Counted from the first letter of the stretch, positions 1 through 6,585 are shown. The stretch: 6,585 nt of DNA from Flavobacteriales bacterium (GCA_028823435.1 JAPKBK010000104.1:1-6585), one strand, 5' to 3'. The notes: generated by a model not told the origin, from the sequence alone. Program-made: numbers and translations.

Positions 1-914
1 GAGAATTGGTTCGGACTCAGATGTCGATTAAAAAAGTGAGAGACGATCACGAAGTCAAGAAAATACTTCATAAGTCCACGAAAGAAGAAATAGAAATTTG
101 GCAAAGCGCGAGGCAGAAAGAAGATGACACCAGGCTTAAGTCAAGAGAGATCGTAAAGCGTCTCAAAATCCCAATGAAACTGACCGATGTCGAGTTTCAA
201 GGGGATGATAAAAAGGCGACATTTTATTACATAGCTGAGGAACGCGTAGATTTCCGTGAGCTCGTGCGAGAACTCGCTGCAACTTTTAACATAAGAGTTG
301 ATATGCGCCAAATAGGTGCCCGTCAAGAGGCGGCAAGAGTAGGCGGCATCGGTTCTTGTGGCAGAGAACTTTGTTGTTCAACTTGGCTGACTGATTTCAG
401 GTCGGTATCTACCAGTTCAGCGAGATATCAGCAGATGGCCCTTAACCCAGTGAAATTGGCTGGGCAATGTGGGAAATTAAAGTGTTGTTTAAACTTTGAG
501 TTAGACCAGTACGTTGAAGCGGTGAATGATTTCCCATCCCCCAATACAAAAATTCAAGTCTCTAAAGGAAAAGCCGTTATTTTTAAGATGGACATTTTCA
601 AACGTGTCGTTTACTTTTTAGAGCTTGGAGATAAAGGTGGGGGTCCCGTTCCTGTTCCATTAGATCAGGCAAAACAACTGATTGCAAAATCTGACAAGGG
701 TGAACGAATTGATTCCCTCTCGCAATTTGCCATTCAAGAATTGCCAGATGAAGTTTCAAAGACTTACAGTAATGTTGTCGGTCAAGATGATCTTACTCGA
801 TTTGATGAGACAAAAAGAAAGAAGTCTAGATCTTCCGGAAAGAATATGGCCGGCAATCGGAATAAGAGAAAGGATCACAGAAGAGGCAGTCCCAAACCCA
901 AATCTTCAAAGTAA
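1..914 (+). CDS. ricT: RicT/PSP1-family regulatory iron-sulfur protein, 3' part (5' end outside window)
   Basis: This is the C-terminal part of a PSP1-domain protein homologous to Bacillus RicT (YaaT). The frame is open to the window edge. The possible TTG at position 6 is not a credible start, because the residues around it (ELVRTQMS) match the interior of the family, so about 100 N-terminal residues are missing. Counting the codon at 6 as residue 1, the conserved core includes FQGDDKKATFYYIAEERVDF (64-83), RQIGARQEAARVGGIGSCGR (101-120) and LAGQCGKLKCCLNFELD (151-167). Six cysteines (118, 123, 124, 155, 160, 161) form the C-x4-CC / C-x4-CC pattern. In Bacillus, RicT joins RicA and RicF in a complex carrying 4Fe-4S clusters that supports RNase Y-dependent RNA maturation. 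Whether the Bacteroidota protein does this is unknown. The tail from about residue 269 is very rich in Lys and Arg, which suggests nucleic acid contact (inference). The stop lies 2 bases before gldH, so the two genes are probably co-transcribed. Confidence 0.93.
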   Translation, partial: ELVRTQMSIKKVRDDHEVKKILHKSTKEEIEIWQSARQKEDDTRLKSREIVKRLKIPMKLTDVEFQGDDKKATFYYIAEERVDFRELVRELAATFNIRVDMRQIGARQEAARVGGIGSCGRELCCSTWLTDFRSVSTSSARYQQMALNPVKLAGQCGKLKCCLNFELDQYVEAVNDFPSPNTKIQVSKGKAVIFKMDIFKRVVYFLELGDKGGGPVPVPLDQAKQLIAKSDKGERIDSLSQFAIQELPDEVSKTYSNVVGQDDLTRFDETKRKKSRSSGKNMAGNRNKRKDHRRGSPKPKSSK

Positions 915-916
915 AG

Positions 917-1399
917 ATGTTGCCTAGCCCCAAAGCAATATTTTATCTCACACTTGGTCTGATGTTTTTTAATTCGTGTGGAGATCTGCCCATTTCAAAT
1001 AGTTCCATAGAGATTGACCCTGATGGTTGGTACGCTGTCGATATCGCTTCATTTGAATGGGATATCGTAGATCTTGATTTGAAATATGATGCGTTTGTAG
1101 ATATCCGTCATAATTCCGACTATCCATATTCCAATCTCTATTTATTTCTTGACTTCACCTTTCCCAATGGCAATCAAAGACGGGATACACTGGCGTGTGC
1201 ACTAGCGGATGAAAGAGGCCGATGGTATGGTTCGGGCATTGGTGATATCATTGATCACAGGGTGTCTTTCCAAGAGGATTTCGAGTTTCCGATTAATGGA
1301 AAATACCGCTTGAAAGTGGCTCATGGCATGAGACAAGATCCACTGTCGGGTGTCACTGATATTGGCTTTAGGCTAGAGAAAAGTCAAATACCTCACTGA
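917..1399 (+). CDS. gldH: Gliding motility lipoprotein GldH
   Basis: This 160-residue protein is the usual length for GldH. It has a lipoprotein signal peptide: a hydrophobic stretch at about residues 7-18, then FFNSC with the acylated Cys at 21. The expected location is the cell envelope, anchored by lipid. The family pattern is visible in YPYSNLYLFLDFTFPNG (about 74-90), then a Asp-Thr-Leu segment and a LADERGRWYGSGIGDI stretch. In Flavobacterium johnsoniae, GldH is required for gliding motility. Its biochemical role is not known, and it belongs to the group of Gld lipoproteins tied to gliding and type IX secretion. The ATG starts 2 bases after the stop of the RicT-like gene, a pairing that I recall as common in Bacteroidota. 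In that arrangement a penicillin-binding protein gene often follows gldH, but here a secreted protease follows. The identification rests on the sequence pattern and the neighbour, without a database search. Confidence 0.88.
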   Translation: MLPSPKAIFYLTLGLMFFNSCGDLPISNSSIEIDPDGWYAVDIASFEWDIVDLDLKYDAFVDIRHNSDYPYSNLYLFLDFTFPNGNQRRDTLACALADERGRWYGSGIGDIIDHRVSFQEDFEFPINGKYRLKVAHGMRQDPLSGVTDIGFRLEKSQIPH

Positions 1400-1460
1400 C
1401 CCCAATCATTCTTAGTGTTGTATCTTAGTTGTCCGCAAGTAAACCCCAACATAGTTTTAG

Positions 1461-3560
1461 ATGTATTATAGCAATCGATTTCTCATATCAGCTGCTTTGG
1501 CGACCACGATAATTTTTTCTACTTCTGCGCAAGAAGTGAAGAAATGTGGGATCCATGCTGCAACCGTCAGGACATTCGGCATGACTCCCGAAAGGCTCCA
1601 AAATCAGTCTCTTGCATTCTCTCAACTTGAACGCGAAACAGCACTTTATCAAAATTCGGGAGCCCGCGATGAAGTTCTGACGATTCCGGTCGTGTTTCAC
1701 GTGATTCACAACAATGGTCCTGAGAATATTTCAACGGCTCAAATTTACGATGCGCTAGAGGTTGTAAACAGGGATTTTAATGCGTTGAACGAGGATCTTG
1801 ATCAAGTGGTGTCAGCGTTTGAAGATGTTATTGGTGATGTTCAAATACAATTTAAATTGGCCCGAAAGGATCCTAATGGCGTTTGTCACTCAGGCATAAA
1901 CCGCATTGTGAGCAACGAAACGTATGTCGGCGAAGAGGACATGAAATTACTGATTCAATGGCCCAGGAATAAGTATTTAAATGTTTGGGTTTGTTCTGAT
2001 GCATCCGGTGCAGCAGGCTACAGTTTATATCCCGGTTCTGTCAATGGTTCAGACAACTCAGATATGGATGGGATTGTAATACAAGCCTCATATACAGGTT
2101 CGATCGGAACGAGTAACAATTTCCGGTCAAGGGTCTTGTCTCACGAAATCGGACATTGGTTAAACCTCCGTCATTTGTGGGGCAATTCAAATTCACCCGG
2201 CGAGGAGGACAACTGTGACAATGATGACAATGTATCTGACACCCCCAACAGCAAGGGATGGACAGTTTGTAATTTAGAAGGTATTTCATGCGGTTCTCTT
2301 GACAACGTACAGAATTACATGGAGTATGCTTACTGCGGCAGAATGTTTACTGAAGGCCAAAAAACACGTCTTCGAACTGCGGCTCTATCTTCTGTCGCCC
2401 AGCGGAATCAACTTTCGACTCAAACGAATTTGATTGCAACTGGTCTTGAGGGAGATCCAATCTTATGTGAGGCAACATTTTCAGTCGATGAATATGTGAT
2501 TTGTGTGGGAGACAGTATTCGTTTTATTGACGAGAGTTTTCATGACGTGAACAATTGGTCTTGGGACTTTGCTGATGGTAGTAGCATCTCTGGATCAGAA
2601 CAAGGAATACATGATGATCTGTACCATATTTTCAATGATGCAGGTACGTATGAAGTTGTGTTGACTGCAAGCAATGGTTTTGAATCTCTGTCATCTGAAC
2701 CTACAAACATCACAGTTCTTCCTTCAGGCTCGATGGAGAATCCTGCAATTCAAGGATTTGAAGCAGCTTCGTTCCCATCAGAAGATTGGTTTGTCATCGA
2801 TCAACTAAATGATGGTGGCTGGGAAATGACAGAAGATGCATCTTTTTCAGGCACACGATCTCTTCACCTCGCAAATTGGGAAAATGACATTGAGTTTAAT
2901 AAGGATTTCTTGTTGACGAGTACCATCGATCTGTCTGCAGCTACAGAGGTTAGGATTGAATACAAATGGGCTTATTGCTTTAAAGGGACCAGCGAAGAGG
3001 ATGACACAGATGACAGATTAAGGATCAGTGTTACTGGAGATTGTGGCAATGATTGGGACCTTCGAAAGATGCACAGAGGTTACACCTCACTTCCATCAGC
3101 TCCCCCGCATTATTATCCTTTTGTCCCGCAAAGTACTGATGAGTGGAATGAGTTCACGCTTATTTTAGACCAATCCCAATACATGACATCTAACTTCAGG
3201 GTCATGTTTGAGTTTGAAAGTCGACTAGGCAATGACATCTATCTGGATGACATCAACATTACTGCTTATGATTCTTCCATGCTTGCTGTTCAATATTGGT
3301 CAATGGACACAGAGTGGTCGCTTTTTCCGAACCCTTCCGATGGAGCGTCCTCACTGAGCTGTACGACACTGTTACCTCAAGATACCCGAATTGTTATTTA
3401 CGATGCCATGGGCCGAATTGTAGACTCTGTATTTGAAGGTCCTCTCCCGGCTGGAACTCACAACTTCACCGTATCTCCAATGAATTTAAGCCGAGGCACT
3501 TACTTTATCGTCGTTGAGGCTGAGGGCGTTTATCGATCTCTAACCTGGATGATTAAATAG
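1461..3560 (+). CDS. Secreted M43-type zinc metalloprotease with PKD domain and T9SS type A sorting domain
   Basis: This is a predicted extracellular protease of 699 residues related to the pappalysin/ulilysin (M43) family. The start is fixed by an in-frame TAG directly before the ATG. Domains in order: a signal peptide (1-23, likely cut after STSA), a propeptide (about 24-70) with a lone Cys29, and the catalytic domain (about 74-310). The catalytic domain has the zinc motif HEIGHWLNLRH (228-238; ligands H228, H232, H238, general base E229), a DTP motif (260-262) and a Met-turn around NYMEY (M287). Next is a PKD domain (about 340-420, WSWDFADG at 366-373), then a jelly-roll-like segment of the MAM/choice-of-anchor type (about 429-604, ending in YLDDINI). 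Last is a T9SS sorting domain (619-699) beginning WSLFPNPSDG. The protein should cross the outer membrane by T9SS and be released or surface-attached after removal of that domain. The substrate cannot be inferred. The position usually taken by Gly in HExxHxxGxxH is Asn235, which I recall in other Bacteroidota members. Confidence 0.9.
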   Translation: MYYSNRFLISAALATTIIFSTSAQEVKKCGIHAATVRTFGMTPERLQNQSLAFSQLERETALYQNSGARDEVLTIPVVFHVIHNNGPENISTAQIYDALEVVNRDFNALNEDLDQVVSAFEDVIGDVQIQFKLARKDPNGVCHSGINRIVSNETYVGEEDMKLLIQWPRNKYLNVWVCSDASGAAGYSLYPGSVNGSDNSDMDGIVIQASYTGSIGTSNNFRSRVLSHEIGHWLNLRHLWGNSNSPGEEDNCDNDDNVSDTPNSKGWTVCNLEGISCGSLDNVQNYMEYAYCGRMFTEGQKTRLRTAALSSVAQRNQLSTQTNLIATGLEGDPILCEATFSVDEYVICVGDSIRFIDESFHDVNNWSWDFADGSSISGSEQGIHDDLYHIFNDAGTYEVVLTASNGFESLSSEPTNITVLPSGSMENPAIQGFEAASFPSEDWFVIDQLNDGGWEMTEDASFSGTRSLHLANWENDIEFNKDFLLTSTIDLSAATEVRIEYKWAYCFKGTSEEDDTDDRLRISVTGDCGNDWDLRKMHRGYTSLPSAPPHYYPFVPQSTDEWNEFTLILDQSQYMTSNFRVMFEFESRLGNDIYLDDINITAYDSSMLAVQYWSMDTEWSLFPNPSDGASSLSCTTLLPQDTRIVIYDAMGRIVDSVFEGPLPAGTHNFTVSPMNLSRGTYFIVVEAEGVYRSLTWMIK

Positions 3561-3604
3561 TCGCGTCTCTCGTAGCGTAAATCCACGACATCATTTATGA
3601 GTTC

Positions 3605-3638
3605 ATTAAAAAGCCCGCGATGAAGCGGGCTTTTTAAT
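3605..3638. terminator. Bidirectional Rho-independent terminator between convergent genes
   Basis: A perfect inverted repeat of 14 bases per arm (3605-3618 and 3625-3638) encloses the 6-base loop GATGAA. The core of each arm is GCCCGC/GCGGGC. It is preceded by five A (3608-3612) and followed by five T (3631-3635), so it has the stem-plus-U-tract form on both strands. It lies 44 bases after the stop of the plus-strand protease gene and 18 bases after the stop of the minus-strand small secreted protein gene. It can therefore end both transcription units. Confidence 0.93.
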
Positions 3639-3656
3639 TGTGTATTTCTAAGAAGT

Positions 3657-4085
3657 TTAGTCTTTCGAACCAAGCATAATAGACACACATCCTTCGTGTA
3701 TCAGAGCGGCATCACTTGGTGGAACGGAAATGCGTATGGATAATTGTTGTGTGTTCTCTATGCTCAGATCAACATGGTCTGATCCATCGGTATTTTCCCA
3801 AATTGAATTCCCTTGGGAATCATACAGACCAAACTCAACAGCACCCAGTACAGGGTGAGAACAAACCACGACTCTGTAGTTTACGCCACCATAGAACGCC
3901 ATGTCTAATTCAGCGGCATCGCCAGGAATTAATACGGCAGCGTTGTAATTGTCGTTTTGGGAATAATCTTCCAATATAGGAAGGCAATTTCGTTTTGTAA
4001 ATGCGCGGCATTGGCTTGAAGCTTCAGCTGCAAAAAATGCGAATGACGCAAGTAATAGGATTGTGTATTTCATCTCTGCTTTCAT
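3657..4085 (-). CDS. Small secreted four-cysteine protein of unknown function
   Basis: This is a 142-residue protein if started at the ATG at 4085, which lies 1 base after the stop of the upstream lipoprotein gene. A second ATG at 4073 would give 138 residues beginning MKYTILLL. Either start leaves a good signal peptide (hydrophobic core about 7-19, likely cut near EASSQ). A longer reading back to 4118 would overlap the upstream gene and put a basic stretch before the signal, so it is unlikely. The mature part has four cysteines (26, 34, 75, 133), enough for two disulfides after export. It is mostly beta-like, with segments such as AELDMAFYGGVNYRVVVC (58-75) and VEFGLYDSQGN (83-93). I do not recognise a named domain. 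From memory, similar small proteins with CRAFTKRNCLP-like and FYGGVNYRVVVC-like motifs occur across Bacteroidota as hypothetical proteins. Tight spacing argues that it is translated with the lipoprotein, possibly as a partner in the periplasm or outer envelope (inference). Confidence 0.85.
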   Translation of the reverse strand: MKAEMKYTILLLASFAFFAAEASSQCRAFTKRNCLPILEDYSQNDNYNAAVLIPGDAAELDMAFYGGVNYRVVVCSHPVLGAVEFGLYDSQGNSIWENTDGSDHVDLSIENTQQLSIRISVPPSDAALIHEGCVSIMLGSKD

Positions 4086-4086
4086 T

Positions 4087-4995
4087 TTACGACGCTTTCG
4101 CGAGATTGTTACGTACAAGTGCTACGGCCTCTGAAATGGCTGAGATTGTCTCATCATCAGCCTTAAGTTTGTTTCCCCCGCTGATCACAATAACACCTTC
4201 TTTATTGTCTACTGTAGGAGTCGCATCTCCACCAGAATCGACACCATCAAAGGCTGCCAGTACGGGTTGAAGTTGAGAAATCATGCTTTCAATTGCAGGA
4301 GAATCAGAGTAGCTGTCGATTAAATCTAACACGTCCTCAAGGATAAGTTTTTGTTCCGCAATCCTTTGTTTTAATCCATCTGTGGCGCCATCTAATTCTC
4401 TTGTGGCCAGATAAAGACCCTCAACCCATCCTGCTGCAACGACCAAGCCAGACAGGTCTTCATGTCCTGCTGATTTCAATTGTTGGTTTAAATCAAAGAA
4501 AGCCCTGGATACAATTGTAACAATTGTGTCCCGGTTTGCTCTGTTCTTTTCAGCTCTAGCGATAATATCTTCACTGAGTACAGAACCTACACCGAGTTCT
4601 TTGCTCAAAGCTTTCACAGCTTCCAAATATTGGAGGGCTTCAGCGTTTTTTTGAAAGATAGAAGCATAGCTTACGTCTGCACCATATAGACCCAGATGTA
4701 TTGCATGATCTGTGCTCATACCGTCTTGCTCAGCCAAAGATAAGTTGCACAAGTAATCGGGATTAAAAGGTAGCCCTTCCTTTTGAATGATTCTTGCTGT
4801 TTCCATCGGAGAAGGAGCAGCTCGAAATATTTTCTTAAGTGTTTTTGTACGTTGCGCAAGCGTTGCTCCTTCGGTTACAGCTGATTGATCATCGCCGACA
4901 CCATTTGTAGTACTAGAATCGCCACACCCCCAAGACAAAGCTGCTACAGCTATTGTGAATGTGAGACTTTTACGGAATAAAGATTGAATGCTCAT
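4087..4995 (-). CDS. Predicted lipoprotein of unknown function, conserved Bacteroidota type
   Basis: This 302-residue protein has an N-terminal hydrophobic stretch (about 11-22) and a likely lipobox at LSWGC, with Cys24 as the acylated residue. Trp at -2 is not the canonical small residue, so anchoring is likely but not certain. A polar linker rich in Gly, Asp, Ser and Thr (25-45) follows. The rest is largely helical, with segments such as PSPMETARIIQKEG (61-74), HLGLYGADVSYASIF (100-114), a helical region at 119-170 and LVVAAGWVEGLYLATRELD (184-202). The motifs LGLYGADVSY and GWVEGLYLA recall a widespread but uncharacterised family of Bacteroidota lipoproteins (memory, not searched). A Gly/Asp/Thr-rich low-complexity stretch lies at about 251-275. 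The sequence just before the ATG is A/T-rich with no clear Shine-Dalgarno site, as is usual in this phylum. It lies 116 bases downstream of polA on the same strand, and its stop is 1 base before the next gene, so it heads or continues an operon. No enzymatic motif is visible. Confidence 0.87.
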   Translation of the reverse strand: MSIQSLFRKSLTFTIAVAALSWGCGDSSTTNGVGDDQSAVTEGATLAQRTKTLKKIFRAAPSPMETARIIQKEGLPFNPDYLCNLSLAEQDGMSTDHAIHLGLYGADVSYASIFQKNAEALQYLEAVKALSKELGVGSVLSEDIIARAEKNRANRDTIVTIVSRAFFDLNQQLKSAGHEDLSGLVVAAGWVEGLYLATRELDGATDGLKQRIAEQKLILEDVLDLIDSYSDSPAIESMISQLQPVLAAFDGVDSGGDATPTVDNKEGVIVISGGNKLKADDETISAISEAVALVRNNLAKAS

Positions 4996-5111
4996 TTATT
5001 TATATTATGAGATGAGATGTTGAAGTTGGTGATTCTTTCCTTTTATACGCAAACTACCAATAAAAGTTCTACACGTTGAAGTGTTAAGCGTAAAAATAGT
5101 GTATTTAGTGG

Positions 5112-6585
5112 CTAATGAGCTTCTAACCAGTCATTGCCAGAATTTATGTCTACGATTAAAGGGACATTAAGTTCGACAGCCTCCTCCATACATCTTTTAA
5201 CCAATGCGCTAAGCATCTCTAACTCCACTTTGGGAACGTCGAGAACCAGTTCGTCATGTACCTGCATGATCAGTTTTGATTTCCACTCACCTTCTTCTAA
5301 TGCTATTGCGAGCTTCACCATTGCGACTTTAATAATGTCTGCGGCAGATCCTTGAATAGGGGCGTTCACGGCATTGCGTTCTGCAAAAGCCTTGACCATT
5401 CCATTGTTTGAATTTATTCCCGGTAGTTTCCTTCGCCGACCAAAAATGGTTTCAGCGTATTCTTTATCGCGAGCCAATTCAATACACTCTTTTGTAAATT
5501 TCTCCAACGTTGGAAACTGTGCGTGGTATGAACTTATGATTTCCTTCGCCTCACCTCGTTTTATTCCTAACTCTTCGGCCAAACCGAAAGCACCTTGACC
5601 ATAAAGGATTCCGAAATTCACGGCTTTTGCTTGTGATCTTTGTTCTCGAGTCACCTCTTTAAGATCAACCGAGAATACCTTTGCAGCTGTCGCAGCGTGA
5701 ACATCTTGACCGTCTCTAAAGGCATCACATAGTCCAGGGTCCTTACTCATAGCGGCCGCGACTCTTAATTCCACTTGACTATAATCTGCTCCAAGCAATA
5801 CATGGTCAGAGTCTCTAGGAATAAACGCCTTCCTAATCTGTCTTCCAGCTTCGGTACGTATCGGAATATTCTGAAGGTTTGGATCTTTTGAACTAAGCCT
5901 TCCTGTAGATGCAACTGTCTGCATATACGAGGTGTGAATCCGTCCGGTCGAAGGGTGCACTAACTTAGGAAGCGGATCGACATACGTATTCAATAACTTC
6001 TTAAGCTTGCGATATTCTAATACGAGGGATACAATAGGGTGGAGACTTACGAGCTTGCTTAAGACATCTTCTCCAGTTTGGTATTGTCCTGTCTTTGTTT
6101 TCTTTGCCTTGTCAGTAATTGCTAAAGTTTCAAAGAGAATGTCTCCGAGTTGTTTAGGGGAATCGATATTAAAGTCGAGACCAGCTTCTTTTAATATCTG
6201 CACCTGAAGGGTCTCAATCTGTAAGCCCAAATCGATGCTATACTTCCCCAGCATCTCCTCATCAACCCGAACACCTGTGAGCTCCATATCTGCTAAGATT
6301 GAGATAAGCGGTAACTCAACATCATTCAGAAGCTTGGTCATGCCAGCGTTCTCTATTTCGACCTTTAATATTTTGGCCAAACGAAGCACCAAATCTGCAG
6401 ATTCACACGCGTAGACACTGACCACTTCACGGTCGATTTCGTCAAAAGATTTTCTACTTTTACCTTTACCTACAAGCGCCTCAAGTGACATTGCATTGTA
6501 GTTAAGGAAAATTTCAGCCAGGTTTTCTAGTTTGTGAGTTTGGTCTGGATCAAGCAGGTAGTGCGCGATCATACAATCAAAAACA
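5112..6585 (-). CDS. polA: DNA polymerase I, C-terminal half (5' end outside window)
   Basis: This is the polymerase half of a family A replication and repair polymerase. The frame runs off the window edge (VFDCMIAHYLLDPD matches the interior of the 3'-5' exonuclease domain), so the 5' nuclease and much of the exonuclease domain are missing. Positions below count from the Met codon at 6570-6572. The end of the exonuclease domain is at about 1-70, with motif III reading YACESAD (54-60). The thumb and fingers follow, with TVASTGRLSSKDPNLQNIPI at 219-238. Motif A is DYSQVELR (263-270, catalytic D263). The O-helix RSQAKAVNFGILYG (312-325) carries K316, F320 and Y324, matching K758, F762 and Y766 of E. 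coli. Motif C is QVHDELVLDV (437-446) with H439, D440 and E441. The C terminus SGNDWLEAH is typical. DNA synthesis should be intact. The Ser58 codon (6399-6401) occupies the place of the exonuclease Asp501 of E. coli. No convincing terminator separates it from the downstream lipoprotein gene. Confidence 0.97.
   Translation of the reverse strand, partial: VFDCMIAHYLLDPDQTHKLENLAEIFLNYNAMSLEALVGKGKSRKSFDEIDREVVSVYACESADLVLRLAKILKVEIENAGMTKLLNDVELPLISILADMELTGVRVDEEMLGKYSIDLGLQIETLQVQILKEAGLDFNIDSPKQLGDILFETLAITDKAKKTKTGQYQTGEDVLSKLVSLHPIVSLVLEYRKLKKLLNTYVDPLPKLVHPSTGRIHTSYMQTVASTGRLSSKDPNLQNIPIRTEAGRQIRKAFIPRDSDHVLLGADYSQVELRVAAAMSKDPGLCDAFRDGQDVHAATAAKVFSVDLKEVTREQRSQAKAVNFGILYGQGAFGLAEELGIKRGEAKEIISSYHAQFPTLEKFTKECIELARDKEYAETIFGRRRKLPGINSNNGMVKAFAERNAVNAPIQGSAADIIKVAMVKLAIALEEGEWKSKLIMQVHDELVLDVPKVELEMLSALVKRCMEEAVELNVPLIVDINSGNDWLEAH

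Noticed and set aside
682..927. Plus-strand open frame overlapping the end of the RicT-like gene and the start of gldH.
   Set aside because: It is out of frame with two well-supported genes and has no family resemblance.
1413..1428. Possible Bacteroidota -7 promoter boxes (TAGTGTTG at 1413 and TATCTTAG at 1421) ahead of the protease gene.
   Set aside because: Each misses one fixed base of TAnnTTTG, and no TTTG-like -33 box lies at the expected distance upstream, so the match is not better than chance in A/T-rich DNA.
2041..2289. Minus-strand open frame inside the protease gene, along with other open frames opposite polA and the lipoprotein.
   Set aside because: They lie antisense to clearly coding sequence, show no recognisable domain or signal, and have compositions expected of shadow frames.
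4086..4118. Extended N terminus (MYVTISRKRRK) for the small secreted protein.
   Set aside because: It would overlap the end of the lipoprotein gene and push the signal peptide inward. The ATG at 4085 or 4073 gives a normal signal peptide.
4251..4560. Possible membrane or enzymatic domain in the C-terminal half of the lipoprotein.
   Set aside because: The hydrophobic segment around GWVEGLYLA is short and amphipathic, and no catalytic motif is visible, so I left the function unassigned.
4996..5111. Promoter or terminator in the gap between polA and the lipoprotein gene (TTTG on the minus strand at 5050-5053; ACAC/GTGT hairpin near 5071-5084).
   Set aside because: No -7 box lies at the right distance from the TTTG, and the hairpin stem is only 4 base pairs. 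The gap is A/T-rich, and a promoter may exist, but I cannot point to one.

Overview
The window looks like a chromosomal segment from a member of the Bacteroidota, most likely a gliding or T9SS-bearing lineage of the Flavobacteriales type. Three things support this. A PSP1/RicT-like gene sits directly upstream of a GldH-type gliding lipoprotein. A large secreted metalloprotease carries a C-terminal type IX secretion (T9SS) sorting domain. The sequence before the start codons is A/T-rich rather than showing strong Shine-Dalgarno sites. No mobile element, CRISPR array, tRNA or rRNA was seen.

Left part, plus strand (1-3560): the 3' part of a RicT/PSP1 gene, cut by the window edge, is followed after 2 bases by gldH, so the two are probably co-transcribed. 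After a 61-base gap comes a 699-residue secreted M43-type zinc metalloprotease. Its order is signal peptide, propeptide with one Cys, catalytic domain, PKD domain, jelly-roll-like domain and T9SS type A sorting domain. GldH-dependent gliding and secretion machinery and a T9SS cargo are therefore neighbours, although the protease may be a separate transcription unit.

Middle: a strong palindromic hairpin with flanking A and T runs (3605-3638) lies between convergent genes and can terminate transcription from both sides.

Right part, minus strand (6585 down to 3657): the 3' half of polA (DNA polymerase I), cut by the window edge, is followed by a 116-base gap. A predicted lipoprotein of 302 residues comes next. 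One base after its stop begins a small four-cysteine secreted protein. These last two look like a two-gene operon for envelope proteins of unknown function, and they are the least explained part of the window. The polymerase half keeps all visible polymerase motifs, but its 3'-5' exonuclease motif III has Ser where the catalytic Asp is expected. This hints at weakened or lost proofreading.

I see no clear candidate for a wholly new defence or mobile system. The best leads are the uncharacterised lipoprotein and small-protein pair, the PolA exonuclease substitution, and the tight ricT-gldH coupling.
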